From Marinobacter guineae (GTDB lineage: Bacteria; Pseudomonadota; Gammaproteobacteria; Pseudomonadales; Oleiphilaceae), in assembly GCF_002744735.1 (NCBI RefSeq), contig NZ_KZ319339.1, forward strand, positions 1,550,001 to 1,614,000: a DNA stretch of 64,000 nt. The letters are read 5' to 3'. The notes below the pieces were generated by a model that was not told the origin of the DNA, made no database searches, and saw nothing but the letters and a program-made list of their open reading frames with translations. Shown in pieces: positions 1-9,637 of this stretch. Each line of letters begins with the position of its first letter. Positions within the stretch are counted from its first letter, which is position 1. The translations under genes were made by a program, and so were the position numbers.

Positions 1-2
1 GC

Positions 3-284
3 AAGGTTGTCACCTTTGATACCAAACGGGCGGCAGCCTGCCGAGACTGCACCAAGGCCTGTGACGAAGCCTGCCCCATGCGGTTGCCGACCCGAAGCCA
101 CAAACGGGCAAAATTCACCTGTACCCAGTGCCTGCAGTGTGTCAGCGCCTGTCGCGAGGTGCAGAAGAACAATCCGGAAGGCTCCCTGTTGAGTTGGGAA
201 CCGGGTGAACCTGGTAAACAGACCGTGCTGATTCCGGTTCGCCAGGTTGATCCGTCACCACACAAGCAACGCGCCGGAACCTGA
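3..284 (+). CDS. 4Fe-4S ferredoxin-type protein, C-terminal part
   Basis: This is the last 93 codons of a gene that begins outside the window. The reading frame holds two cysteine clusters of the bacterial ferredoxin kind, CRDCTKACDEACP and CTQCLQCVSACR, enough for two [4Fe-4S] clusters. It stops 9 bp before norD and is read in the same direction, so it is probably part of the nitric oxide reductase operon and may carry electrons or help assembly of that enzyme. The missing N-terminus prevents saying whether it is a soluble ferredoxin or the tail of a membrane polyferredoxin of the NapH/NosR/CcoG type. The Fe-S assignment is clear and the link to NO reduction is inferred from position. Confidence 0.7.
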   Translation, partial: KVVTFDTKRAAACRDCTKACDEACPMRLPTRSHKRAKFTCTQCLQCVSACREVQKNNPEGSLLSWEPGEPGKQTVLIPVRQVDPSPHKQRAGT

Positions 285-293
285 GGAGCTGAA

Positions 294-2117
294 ATGGAAG
301 AGTGGGTAGGCTTCAAATGGCACGAGTACATCACCCGGCAGGCGGTTGGTGAATTCCCGGAGCATGCGGTACACCTGAAAGACGAGGCACGAACCCTGGG
401 CGTGCTGTTCCGCGCCCTGGGCGGCGACCCGGCCCTCAGCCTGGTTACCGCAGAACCACGACACTTCCGCACCCGACGCCGGTTTTTGCAGAAACTGGCG
501 GGCACCCACAAGAAGTTCGAACTGGCCTGGCGGGATGAACAGAGCCTCCGGCTGCCCGAGCGCCTGGCACTGTTCCCCTCCAAACCGGTAAACCGGGACC
601 TGTACCTCTGGCTGGCAGCCCTGGCCTCCCTTGGCGAACTGACGGACTCCGACTGGCTGACTGGCAACCAGGCCATGGTCCAGACCCTGCTGATCAAATG
701 GCCGGGGCTGGAGCCGGTTTACCAACGCCTGGTTCGTCATACCCTGCAATGGCGCCCGGATCCGACCACTCTGCCGCCGGCCGAAGGTCGCCGTGAAAGG
801 GCCATTCGCCAGGCACTGATTGATCCTGGCAGCGTGGAAACCCTGCCCCGTGCGGAGTCCGACCCATGGCCGGTTGTGATCTGGCTTTACCCCACAACCA
901 CGCCCGGCAAGGCGAACGGCCGGACCACCGGAGACGATGAGGTAACCTCAACACCGGGCGGACTGGCGAAAAAGCGCAAACGCCGGCGGGCCGAGCGGGT
1001 GGACGCCTTCGACAAGGATCAGGGCCTGATGCTGTTCCGCCTGGAAAGCCTGTTTTCCTGGAGTGAATTTATCCCTGTCGACCGGGCCGGTGATGACACC
1101 GAGGAAGAGGATGCCGACGCCGTGGCCGATGACATGGACATGATTTCGGTTTCCGAAGACCGCCGGGAAGCCTCCTCCGCCATCAAGTTCGATCTCGACC
1201 TGCCATCGGAAGAAAATGACGACCTGCACCTGGGCCCCGGCATCCACCTGCCGGAATGGGACTGGCGCAGTCAGAGTTACCGGGAACGTTTCTGCTGCCT
1301 GCAACCCATGTTGAGCAAGGACTCCGTGCCCACCCGGCTGCCGAACCACCTGTCCCGACCGGCCATGAGGCTACGTCGACAATTCAGCGCCCTGAAACCA
1401 CTCCGGCAATGGGAGCGTCGGCAGACCGAAGGTGAAGAGCTGGATCTGGATGCCTGCATGGAACGGGAAGTCCAGCACCGCCGGGGCATCGGCGTCATCG
1501 ACCAGAAGCTGTTTCGCCGCTGCAAACAGAACCAGCGGGACCTGGCGTGCCTGATTCTGGCGGACATCTCCATGTCCACGGATACCTTTATCAACAACAC
1601 CCAGCGGGTGATCGAAATCGCCCGGGACGGCTTACAGCTGCTCAGCGAGGCCCTGCAGGCAAGCCGTGATCCCTTTGCCATTTTTGCCTTCTCCTCACGC
1701 CGCCGGGACCATGTCCGTTTCCACCACATCAAATCCTTCGACGAGCCCTACAACGACATCAGTCGCGGCCGCATCCAGGCTCTGGAGCCGGGCTATTACA
1801 CCCGCATGGGCGCCGCCATCCGACAGGCCACCCGCTTGCTGAAGGGCCGCCACGAACACCAGAAAATTCTGCTCCTGCTCACCGACGGCAAACCCAATGA
1901 CCTGGACCTGTACGAAGGCCGTTACGGTGTGGAAGACACCCGAATGGCCGTTCAGGAAGCCAATAAAGCGGGCCTGACCCCCTTCTGTGTCACCATCGAC
2001 GACGACGCCAGCGAATACCTGCCCTATATCTTCGGCAGCAACCAGTTCGTGGTGATCAAGGACCCGGCGCAGCTGCCGCTGCAGCTGCCAAAGCTCTACA
2101 TGAACCTGACTCGCTGA
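294..2117 (+). CDS. norD: NorD, nitric oxide reductase activation protein
   Basis: A 607-aa protein with a C-terminal von Willebrand factor A domain. The metal-ion-dependent adhesion motif DxSxS appears as ADISMSTDTF near residue 424, and LLTDGKPND supplies the later conserved Asp. The middle (about 260-320) is very acidic. In denitrifiers NorD works with the AAA+ ATPase NorQ/NirQ to mature the cytochrome bc-type NO reductase NorCB; a nirQ lies nearby at 3509-4297. The start follows a GAGGAG ribosome site. The stop overlaps the norE start by one base (TGATG), indicating coupling. norCB itself is not in the window and probably lies upstream. Confidence 0.93.
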   Translation: MEEWVGFKWHEYITRQAVGEFPEHAVHLKDEARTLGVLFRALGGDPALSLVTAEPRHFRTRRRFLQKLAGTHKKFELAWRDEQSLRLPERLALFPSKPVNRDLYLWLAALASLGELTDSDWLTGNQAMVQTLLIKWPGLEPVYQRLVRHTLQWRPDPTTLPPAEGRRERAIRQALIDPGSVETLPRAESDPWPVVIWLYPTTTPGKANGRTTGDDEVTSTPGGLAKKRKRRRAERVDAFDKDQGLMLFRLESLFSWSEFIPVDRAGDDTEEEDADAVADDMDMISVSEDRREASSAIKFDLDLPSEENDDLHLGPGIHLPEWDWRSQSYRERFCCLQPMLSKDSVPTRLPNHLSRPAMRLRRQFSALKPLRQWERRQTEGEELDLDACMEREVQHRRGIGVIDQKLFRRCKQNQRDLACLILADISMSTDTFINNTQRVIEIARDGLQLLSEALQASRDPFAIFAFSSRRRDHVRFHHIKSFDEPYNDISRGRIQALEPGYYTRMGAAIRQATRLLKGRHEHQKILLLLTDGKPNDLDLYEGRYGVEDTRMAVQEANKAGLTPFCVTIDDDASEYLPYIFGSNQFVVIKDPAQLPLQLPKLYMNLTR

Positions 2118-2707
2118 TGCCCATGCAAGTATCCGCCCCGACACCCTCCATAACACCCCGCCACCTGCCCGGCGACCTCGCTGTCTGGTTCTTCATCTTC
2201 GCGGAACTGGCAGTATTCGGCATCCTGTTTATCGGCTTCGGCGTCGCCCGCAGCCTCGACCCAGACACCTTCGCCGCCGGCCGGCAGGTACTGCACCCCT
2301 GGACCGGCCTGATCAACACCATCGGCCTGATCACCGCCAGCTACCTGGTAGCCACCGCCGTCCAACGCCTGCGACACCGCCAGCCGGGCGTCGCCCTGCT
2401 GCTTTGGGGCGCCATCGGAGCATCGTCTGCTTACACCTTTGGCAAACTCTGGGAATACGCAGACCTCTATGGCAACGGCTACAACCTGGGTACCGACACC
2501 TTCTTCATGTTCTATTTCTTCCTCACCTTCTTCCACTTCATGCACGTGGTACTGGGCCAGATCATCCTGGTGGTTCTGGCCGTGAAGGTTAAACGGGGCG
2601 ACTACAACGGAGACGACATGAACGGCATGGAGTCCGGTGCCTCCTACTGGCATATGGTGGATCTGGTGTGGCTGGTGATGTTCCCGATGCTGTACGTTCT
2701 GGCGTAA
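2117..2707 (+). CDS. norE: NorE, cytochrome c oxidase subunit III-like protein
   Basis: A 196-aa membrane protein of the heme-copper oxidase subunit III family with about five hydrophobic segments. Features of NorE are the early DLAVWFFIFAELAVFG segment and the later FYFFLTFFHFMHVVLGQ helix. NorE is an accessory protein of the NO reductase operon and is not required for catalysis in species where it was tested; its exact role is unsettled. It starts in the stop of norD and is followed 12 bp later by a norF-like gene, the usual norDEF order. Confidence 0.9.
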   Translation: MPMQVSAPTPSITPRHLPGDLAVWFFIFAELAVFGILFIGFGVARSLDPDTFAAGRQVLHPWTGLINTIGLITASYLVATAVQRLRHRQPGVALLLWGAIGASSAYTFGKLWEYADLYGNGYNLGTDTFFMFYFFLTFFHFMHVVLGQIILVVLAVKVKRGDYNGDDMNGMESGASYWHMVDLVWLVMFPMLYVLA

Positions 2708-2719
2708 AGAGGAGTTCCC

Positions 2720-2959
2720 ATGTTCGCGGTTTACATCGCCTTGATGGTTTGCACCATGACGCCGGTGATTGCCTTGCAGGCGGGCGCTGATGCTTCCGTG
2801 CTGGTATGGCTGGTTTTTGCACTGGTGATCGTGAAAGCGGTTCTGCTGGTCGATCATTTCATGGAAATGCGAAAGGCCCCCCCGGGCTGGCGCTTTGCCG
2901 CCCAGGCATGGGCACCGGTTGTGGTGGCGGCAATTGCAGGATTTCATACTATAAGCTGA
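2720..2959 (+). CDS. norF: NorF-like small membrane protein (cytochrome oxidase subunit IV family)
   Basis: A 79-aa protein with three hydrophobic stretches and the short FMEMRK motif after the second helix, typical of the cytochrome c oxidase subunit IV/NorF family. It starts 12 bp after norE behind an AGAGGAG ribosome site and is the last gene of the nor operon in this window. Family members are small partners of subunit III-like proteins; a direct biochemical role for NorF is not well established. The symbol rests on the family and on its position after norE. Confidence 0.8.
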   Translation: MFAVYIALMVCTMTPVIALQAGADASVLVWLVFALVIVKAVLLVDHFMEMRKAPPGWRFAAQAWAPVVVAAIAGFHTIS

Positions 2960-2975
2960 ACCTGGACTTGAACGT

Positions 2976-3005
2976 GGGGTCAGATGAAAGCTTTCATCTG
3001 ACCCC
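2976..3005. repeat. Perfect 30-bp palindrome after norF
   Basis: GGGGTCAGATGAAAG is followed immediately by its exact reverse complement CTTTCATCTGACCCC, with no spacer. It starts 17 bp after the norF stop, in the convergent gap with the 3169-3543 gene, and 39 bp before a much larger hairpin. There is no T-tract, so it is not a standard intrinsic terminator. It resembles the short palindromes scattered in many gammaproteobacterial genomes, but no second copy was found here. Confidence 0.85.
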
Positions 3006-3044
3006 GTCTCCATTCGTGGAATCTACTGACCAGGCCAGCAGGAG

Positions 3045-3145
3045 TGGTCGGGGCAGGCTTTCCGAAACCGTGCGGAGCCATGGATGGCGGAGCCGAGCGT
3101 ACAGGGAGGTATTCACAGCGTGTTTCGGAAAGCCTGCCCCGACCA
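3045..3145 (+). repeat. Large variable-arm hairpin element, copy 1
   Basis: Arms 3045-3068 and 3122-3145 are perfectly complementary over 24 bp and continue as GGAG/CTCC after a 3-nt bulge. The 53-nt loop has the core GCCATGGATGGC, then GGAGCC, AGCGT, ACAGGGA, and ends in AGCGT. The inner arm ends are GAAAC and GTTTC. Copy 2 (14211-14326) shares nearly the whole loop but its arms are unrelated apart from the inner ends. Copies 3 and 4 have a related loop. The element lies between the converging norF and 3169-3543 genes. Confidence 0.85.
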
Positions 3146-3168
3146 CGACTCCACTCAAGCTCAGAAAT

Positions 3169-3543
3169 TCAAAGAAAACGTCGCGGAAAATACGGCGGCT
3201 TGTCACTGACCGCCTGAGCCAGCGAAATAATTCCCCACAGTACAAACGACGTGTGCAAAACGATCGCCCAGACAATCGCACCAGTCCAGAAATTGCCCGT
3301 ATTGCCGAACAACAGCCAGAACGCCCCCACTCCCGAGAAAATCACTACCGCACCGATCATCGACATAAAAACCGCCGCCCGTGTATGGGCCCGCCGCAAA
3401 GACGGTGCCTGATCAGAGCCCATGAACAGCCAGACCAGCACCGCAAACCCGATAACCGGCAGGGCCAGCAGGTTCAATAAGTACCAGATCACCGGAACAA
3501 CCGAGCCACTACTGGCCTTCGACTGACTTCCCGAATACGGCAT
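3169..3543 (-). CDS. Small membrane protein of the nir cluster, function unknown
   Basis: A 124-aa protein with three to four predicted transmembrane segments. The chosen start, MPYSGSQSK, has a strong GGAGGT ribosome site six bases upstream, inside the end of nirQ (35 bp overlap); a longer reading from 3579 lacks such a site. The tight overlap says it is translated with nirQ and probably serves nitrite or nitric oxide reduction. I do not recognise a named family. No heme, metal or redox cysteine motif is visible. Confidence 0.75.
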   Translation of the reverse strand: MPYSGSQSKASSGSVVPVIWYLLNLLALPVIGFAVLVWLFMGSDQAPSLRRAHTRAAVFMSMIGAVVIFSGVGAFWLLFGNTGNFWTGAIVWAIVLHTSFVLWGIISLAQAVSDKPPYFPRRFL

Positions 3544-4297
3544 ACACCACCTCCATGAGTGCGCTGACAGTTTCTTCATCGTCCGATAACGGCTCTATCA
3601 TCCCCGCCCGACAGGCTTCGGTAACCGCCACGCCGGCCCGGACCAGATGAGCGGTGTGAATCAGCAGCCGCGTCGATGCCGCCTCTTCCAGATCGTGATC
3701 CTTCAGGTTACGAATAGACCGGGCCAGACTCACCAGCTGTCCGGCTAGCTCCCGGTCACAACCGGACTCCTCGATCACGATGGTCTGTTCCGCCGCTGCG
3801 TCCGGGTAATCGAAACTCATTGATACAAAGCGCTGCCGGGTACTGGGCTTCATGCCCTTCAGCAGACTCTGGTAACCCGGATTGTAGGAAACCACCAGCA
3901 TGAAGCCCGGCGCCGCGCTCAGCACCTCTCCGGTGCGCTCAATGGGCAGCTCCCGGCGGTCATCGGCCAGCGGATGCAAGACCACCGTGGTATCCTTGCG
4001 CGCCTCCACTACTTCATCAAGGTAGCAGATACCCCCTTCGCGCACCGCGCGGGTTAAAGGCCCGTCCTGCCAGTAGGTGCCTTCCGGCCCGATCAGGTGG
4101 CGGCCCACCAGGTCGGCGGCAGTCAGGTCATCGTGACAGGCAACAGTGTAGACCGGCCGCCCCAGTTTCTCGGCCATGTACCGGACAAAGCGGGTCTTGC
4201 CACAGCCCGTTGGCCCCTTGATAAGCACAGGTAGCCCGTTATCCGCCGCAGCCCGAAACAGTTCTATCTCGTTGCCTGCCGGTTGGTAAAACGTCAT
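3509..4297 (-). CDS. nirQ: NirQ/NorQ, AAA+ ATPase for nitrite/NO reductase maturation
   Basis: A 262-aa MoxR-type AAA+ ATPase. The Walker A motif GPTGCGKT is at residues 28-35 and Walker B CYLDEV is near 91-96; a SYNPGYQ segment and TRQRF arginines follow as in the CbbQ/NirQ/NorQ group. These ATPases pair with VWA proteins such as NorD (294-2117) to activate their target metalloenzymes. The start MTFYQPAG overlaps the preceding stop as ATGA and has an AGAGGA site; a longer in-frame start at 4351 is unlikely. It sits in the leftward nirC-nirF operon, separated from norD. Confidence 0.93.
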   Translation of the reverse strand: MTFYQPAGNEIELFRAAADNGLPVLIKGPTGCGKTRFVRYMAEKLGRPVYTVACHDDLTAADLVGRHLIGPEGTYWQDGPLTRAVREGGICYLDEVVEARKDTTVVLHPLADDRRELPIERTGEVLSAAPGFMLVVSYNPGYQSLLKGMKPSTRQRFVSMSFDYPDAAAEQTIVIEESGCDRELAGQLVSLARSIRNLKDHDLEEAASTRLLIHTAHLVRAGVAVTEACRAGMIEPLSDDEETVSALMEVVYAVFGKSVEGQ

Positions 4298-5058
4298 TGG
4301 TTTGAATCCTCTGAATACTGACTGTCGGGCAGGGCAAAGCCGTTTACCCATTCGGGAAAAATCACAAATATCTGTGGATCATCTAACCGCTGCTTCCGGG
4401 CCAACGCCTGTTCACAGGCCTTTGCCCCGTTGTTCCAACCAGCCCGGCGGTACCAGCCTGCAGCCTTCACCGGTTCGCCCTGCCAGCTCACCACCAGGTT
4501 GTTGCCGGCCAGAAACGGCGTCACAAAACCCAGCTCGGAAACCGCTGCGTGGGTGTTGTTGTGAAGCAGCAACCCCAGAGCGGAGCTGAAGTCCCCGGCT
4601 TCGTAAAGCTGCCCAGGTTCGGGCGTGACGCCCTGTTGTTGAAGCGCGGCCAGTGGCAGGCTGGCGCCCAGTGGATCCGCACCGGCAACCGTTGCCAGGT
4701 CACGACCCTGAAGTTCCCGGATATGCCTCACGCCGGCCGTTTTACGGGTTACCCAGACCGGAACCGGCAGCTGGCCATCCCGGTTAACCGCGACCAGAAT
4801 CGGCGAGGAATTCCCTGGCATGCCTGGCGCAAACGCCAGCGCAAGGCCAGACGCCCTGGTGTTAAACCGGATATCGGCCTCGCAGCCCTGAGTCTGCAGG
4901 TATTCCGTGAGCCGATAGCGGGCTACGTCGGTAACACTGGTCGCGGATTCAATGCCGATCAGAATCCGCGCATCCTCGGCACTGGCAGCCGTGGCAAGCA
5001 GCAAGCCCGCCAGCACCGCCCCTGGCAACGCCCGCCGTGATTCAAAGACCGAGTACAT
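4294..5058 (-). CDS. Periplasmic substrate-binding-like protein in the nir operon
   Basis: A 254-aa protein with a signal peptide (LPGAVLAGLLLATAASA, cleavage before EDAR). The mature part, starting ILIGIESATSVTD, resembles the PhnD/type 2 periplasmic binding fold: a domain break near QGRDLATVAGADPLGAS and a DFSSALGLLLHNNTHAAVSE segment like the ligand-specificity region of phosphonate-binding proteins. No ABC permease or ATPase lies nearby, so transport is unlikely; such orphan proteins often act as sensors or chaperones. It overlaps nirF by 17 bp and nirQ by 4 bp, placing it firmly in the heme d1/nitrite reductase operon. The ligand is unknown. The start is uncertain because the ribosome site is weak. 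Confidence 0.7.
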   Translation of the reverse strand: MYSVFESRRALPGAVLAGLLLATAASAEDARILIGIESATSVTDVARYRLTEYLQTQGCEADIRFNTRASGLALAFAPGMPGNSSPILVAVNRDGQLPVPVWVTRKTAGVRHIRELQGRDLATVAGADPLGASLPLAALQQQGVTPEPGQLYEAGDFSSALGLLLHNNTHAAVSELGFVTPFLAGNNLVVSWQGEPVKAAGWYRRAGWNNGAKACEQALARKQRLDDPQIFVIFPEWVNGFALPDSQYSEDSNQ

Positions 5059-6274
5059 GGGCCCGGCTGGTGAAGAAGATGCCACTGGGCTTTTCGGCAC
5101 TGAGCGTTGCGACCGGCTCCAGCGTGCGGGTGTTGTAAACGGTCACCCGGTTGCTGTCCCGGGCCGACACCCACACCTCTTCACCCCGGGGCGTGAATTC
5201 CATGTGCAGAACCGCATCACCGGGCTCCAGAGTCCGGATAATTTCCAGCGTCTGTGAGTCGATCACCTGAACCACATCGTTGTCCGGATGGGCAAAGCTT
5301 ACCCAGATCTGGCGGTTGTCCGGACTTGCCATCACAAACACCGGCTGACCCTGCACCGGGATGCGATCGGTCAATGACCAATCACTCGTGTCGGCCACCA
5401 GCACCTGGTGGTGACCAACGGCCGGCACAAAGGCCTGTCCATCGGCGATGGCCCAGCCCTCCAGGTGAGGCATCTTGTACACCGGCAACTTCTGCTCACC
5501 CTTGCCATAATCCGGCAGAATTTCAGTCACCCCCTGCCCCGGGTTCCATAGGTCCAGCATCGACAAGCCATCTTCGCCAAACAGGCCGGCAATGTAGAAG
5601 CGGCCGTCCGGGGTAATGAGTGCGTCATAAGGTGATTTGCCCGCCTCGAAGCGGGTGATTGCCAACGAAGCACCACTCATGTCGAGGGTCCAGATCTCTC
5701 CCGCGTCGAACAGGCTGAAAACAAACAGGTTCCCCGGCGCGTCCACCAGCCCGACCGTTTTCGATTGCTCAGATTCACTCTGCCCGCTGGTGTAGTTGGC
5801 GGGCACATCCGCCACCAGTTCCAGTGTCTGGCTGTCAAACACCTTCACGCCACCCGGTTCATAGTTGGAAACAGCCACGTAGCGGCCATCCTGGGAGATA
5901 GCGCCGCCAATACTGTTGCCCGACTGGATAATCCGGTCGACGACGGTTCGGGTTAACAGATCGACTTTGGTGAGGCCGCCGTCCCGCCCGAATACGTAGC
6001 CGTATCGGGCGTCCCGGGAATAGACCACGGACGCGTGGGACAGGTCCCCCAACCCCTCGATTCGCCCAAGCACCTCATGGCGAGACGTGTTGATAACCAG
6101 CACCGAGCCACTTGCCCGCTCAACGATCAGACCAAGATCTCCGGTGCCCATAATTTCAGGTCGGGGCTCTTTTTCGGACATCGCCGCTCCGGGAAACGCC
6201 TGGCATCCGCTCAGGCTGATGGCAATAAGCAATGCAAGTATCAGATGTGCGGATCGCTTGAGCGCAGGATCCAT
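5042..6274 (-). CDS. nirF: NirF, heme d1 biosynthesis protein (lipoprotein)
   Basis: A 410-aa protein with a lipoprotein signal (LILALLIAISLSGC, acylated Cys in LSGC) followed by a beta-propeller like the d1-binding domains of NirS and NirN, with repeats such as VINTSRHEVLGRIEG and VKVFDSQTLELVADV. NirF acts in the periplasm at a late step of heme d1 formation; its precise reaction is still debated. The start follows GGAGGAACGATCA; a reading frame running further upstream is rejected because it would remove the signal peptide from the N-terminus. It is 26 bp from nirC. Confidence 0.93.
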   Translation of the reverse strand: MDPALKRSAHLILALLIAISLSGCQAFPGAAMSEKEPRPEIMGTGDLGLIVERASGSVLVINTSRHEVLGRIEGLGDLSHASVVYSRDARYGYVFGRDGGLTKVDLLTRTVVDRIIQSGNSIGGAISQDGRYVAVSNYEPGGVKVFDSQTLELVADVPANYTSGQSESEQSKTVGLVDAPGNLFVFSLFDAGEIWTLDMSGASLAITRFEAGKSPYDALITPDGRFYIAGLFGEDGLSMLDLWNPGQGVTEILPDYGKGEQKLPVYKMPHLEGWAIADGQAFVPAVGHHQVLVADTSDWSLTDRIPVQGQPVFVMASPDNRQIWVSFAHPDNDVVQVIDSQTLEIIRTLEPGDAVLHMEFTPRGEEVWVSARDSNRVTVYNTRTLEPVATLSAEKPSGIFFTSRAHVLGL

Positions 6275-6300
6275 GATTGATCGTTCCTCCAGATTGGCCC

Positions 6301-6666
6301 TTAGGGCGAAACCAGTGCACCGGACTTCAGCTGCTGGCTGATCCAGTGAATCTCTTTGGGGGACAGCAGTGGCTTCCAGGGTGGCATGGCGGTATCCGGA
6401 ACACCTTCGCGGATAATGGCGGCGATGGCCTCTACCGAAAGATCTCCCAGATCCTCTGGCCGCAAGGGCGGGCCGAGGCCACCACGGAGAGTCAGGCCAT
6501 GACAGGAGCCACAATCCTGGACCACCAGGTTGGCGAGCCGGGCCTGACCCGCTGCCTGCGCCCCGGATTCATCTCCCATCACCGTGGCCGGCGTTACCAC
6601 CAGGCCAAACAACAGAGCTGCAGAAACCAGCCTCCGCCATTGCCCTTCTCGCCAGGAACTGTTCAA
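6301..6666 (-). CDS. nirC: NirC-like c-type cytochrome
   Basis: A monoheme cytochrome c of about 121 aa. The heme motif CGSCH is at residues 52-56 and the likely axial Met is in DTAMPPW. I chose a TTG start at 6666 because GGAGG lies nine bases upstream and it gives a clean signal peptide (LVSAALLFGLVVTPATVMG). ATG codons at 6720, 6711 and 6696 exist but have poorer ribosome sites and would lengthen the n-region. NirC is thought to pass electrons to NirS or take part in d1 maturation with NirF. It is the first gene of the leftward operon, divergent from nirS. Confidence 0.83.
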   Translation of the reverse strand: MNSSWREGQWRRLVSAALLFGLVVTPATVMGDESGAQAAGQARLANLVVQDCGSCHGLTLRGGLGPPLRPEDLGDLSVEAIAAIIREGVPDTAMPPWKPLLSPKEIHWISQQLKSGALVSP

Positions 6667-6817
6667 ACTCTGCGTCCTCCCAAGTGTTATCAGCATCGTG
6701 ACGACACCCATAAAGCTCATCCTTGATATTGGTTAAAAGCCGCACTCAACGCCAGAACTCTTTGGGCATACCCCCGTTTGGGTAGAGGCTGGACAAAAAA
6801 CAGGCATCTGACATTAA

Positions 6818-6831
6818 TCAATGTTCATCAA
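6818..6831. promoter_or_regulatory. Weak FNR/Dnr-type box between nirC and nirS
   Basis: TCAATGTTCATCAA matches the FNR/Dnr pattern TTGAT-N4-ATCAA in the right half and in 3 of 5 positions of the left half. It is centred 57 bp before the nirS start, so a transcript beginning about 41 bp further on would leave a short leader with the GGAGAG site. In pseudomonads nirS is controlled by Dnr through such boxes. The match is imperfect and the call is tentative. Confidence 0.45.
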
Positions 6832-6863
6832 ACCAAAGAAGCGAAACCTAGAGGGACTCTTAA

Positions 6864-8609
<1,746 letters not shown>

Positions 8610-8636
8610 TCGGTTCCGGCCCGGAGGAGAGCACTG

Positions 8637-9101
8637 ATGAGACTGGATACGACTGACAGACAGCTGATCAACCTGTTCCAGCGGGACCTGCCCGTCTGTG
8701 ACAGGCCCTACCAAGCCATGTCCCGCCAACTGGGCATCGCCGAAGAGGAGGTCATTGAACGCCTTCAGTCGCTCCAGGACAGCCAGGTTCTCAGCCGGGT
8801 CGGACCGGTTTTTGAACACAGCCGGGCAGGCGCGAGTCTGCTGGCTGCCGTTGCCGCCCCGGAAGAGCAGATCGACCTGGTCGCGGCCCGGATCAACCAT
8901 GCTCCCGGCGTGAATCACAACTACGCCCGGGAGCATACCTACAACCTCTGGTTCGTCATGACTGCGCCGGATGAAGACACTCTGGACGAGCGACTTGACG
9001 AGCTGGAACACCAACTGAGGCTCCCGATGCTTCGGCTGCCAATGGTGGAGAGCTACCATATTGACCTCGCCTTCGATATTGACTGGGAGTCCCTGCCGTG
9101 A
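8637..9101 (+). CDS. nirD: NirD, siroheme decarboxylase subunit
   Basis: A 154-aa Lrp/AsnC-like protein that is an enzyme, not a classic regulator. Together NirD, NirL, NirG and NirH decarboxylate siroheme to 12,18-didecarboxysiroheme. It has the family helix-turn-helix-like N-terminus (RQLGIAEEEVIERLQSL) and the characteristic HNYAREHTYNLWFV segment, whose histidines are needed for activity in the studied homologues. It starts behind GGAGGAGAG and its stop overlaps the GTG start of nirL by four bases. Confidence 0.88.
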   Translation: MRLDTTDRQLINLFQRDLPVCDRPYQAMSRQLGIAEEEVIERLQSLQDSQVLSRVGPVFEHSRAGASLLAAVAAPEEQIDLVAARINHAPGVNHNYAREHTYNLWFVMTAPDEDTLDERLDELEHQLRLPMLRLPMVESYHIDLAFDIDWESLP

Positions 9102-9637
9102 AGCCAGCCCCGGATTACCTGGTTCTCGCTCCGGACGTCGCCGGCGCGGGGCCCACCAGTGCGTGGGGGCTGCTGCGACTGAGACAACAGCTGGAGCTGG
9201 GCATACCCCTCACCCCCCGGCCCTATAAAACCCTGGCAGAGCGTACCGGACTTTCGGAGCAGGACGTCATGTCGGCCATCCGGCAGTGGCAGGAACGGGG
9301 ACTTATCAAGCGGCTGGGTCTGGTTATCAAACACCGGACACTGGGTTACACCGCCAATGCGATGGTGGTCTGGGATGTCCCGGACGATCAGGTTCAGAAT
9401 CTGGGCCGCGCCCTGGCTCGCACCTCGTTCATTACCCTCTGCTACCAGCGTCCGCGCCGGCTCCCCGAGTGGCCCTACAACCTGTTCTGCATGATTCACG
9501 GCGTTGACCGGCAACGGGTCCTGAGCCAGCTGGAAACGCTGATTGCCGACCTTGGCCTGGAACAGATCCCCCATGCCGTGCTGTTCAGCACCAAGGCCTA
9601 CCGGCAACGGGGAGGCCGGTATGTCAGCCGTGACTGA
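9098..9637 (+). CDS. nirL: NirL, siroheme decarboxylase subunit
   Basis: A 179-aa paralogue of NirH with the pattern ERGLIKRLGLVIKHRTLGY then YQRPRRLPEWPYNLFCMIHG. Two of the four AsnC-like subunits of siroheme decarboxylase (NirL and NirH types) carry this C-terminal signature, the other two (NirD, NirG) the HNYxREH signature. It begins with GTG in a GTGA overlap with nirD and ends 17 bp inside nirG, so the four subunits are translationally coupled. The exact NirL versus NirH label follows gene order. Confidence 0.87.
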   Translation: MKPAPDYLVLAPDVAGAGPTSAWGLLRLRQQLELGIPLTPRPYKTLAERTGLSEQDVMSAIRQWQERGLIKRLGLVIKHRTLGYTANAMVVWDVPDDQVQNLGRALARTSFITLCYQRPRRLPEWPYNLFCMIHGVDRQRVLSQLETLIADLGLEQIPHAVLFSTKAYRQRGGRYVSRD

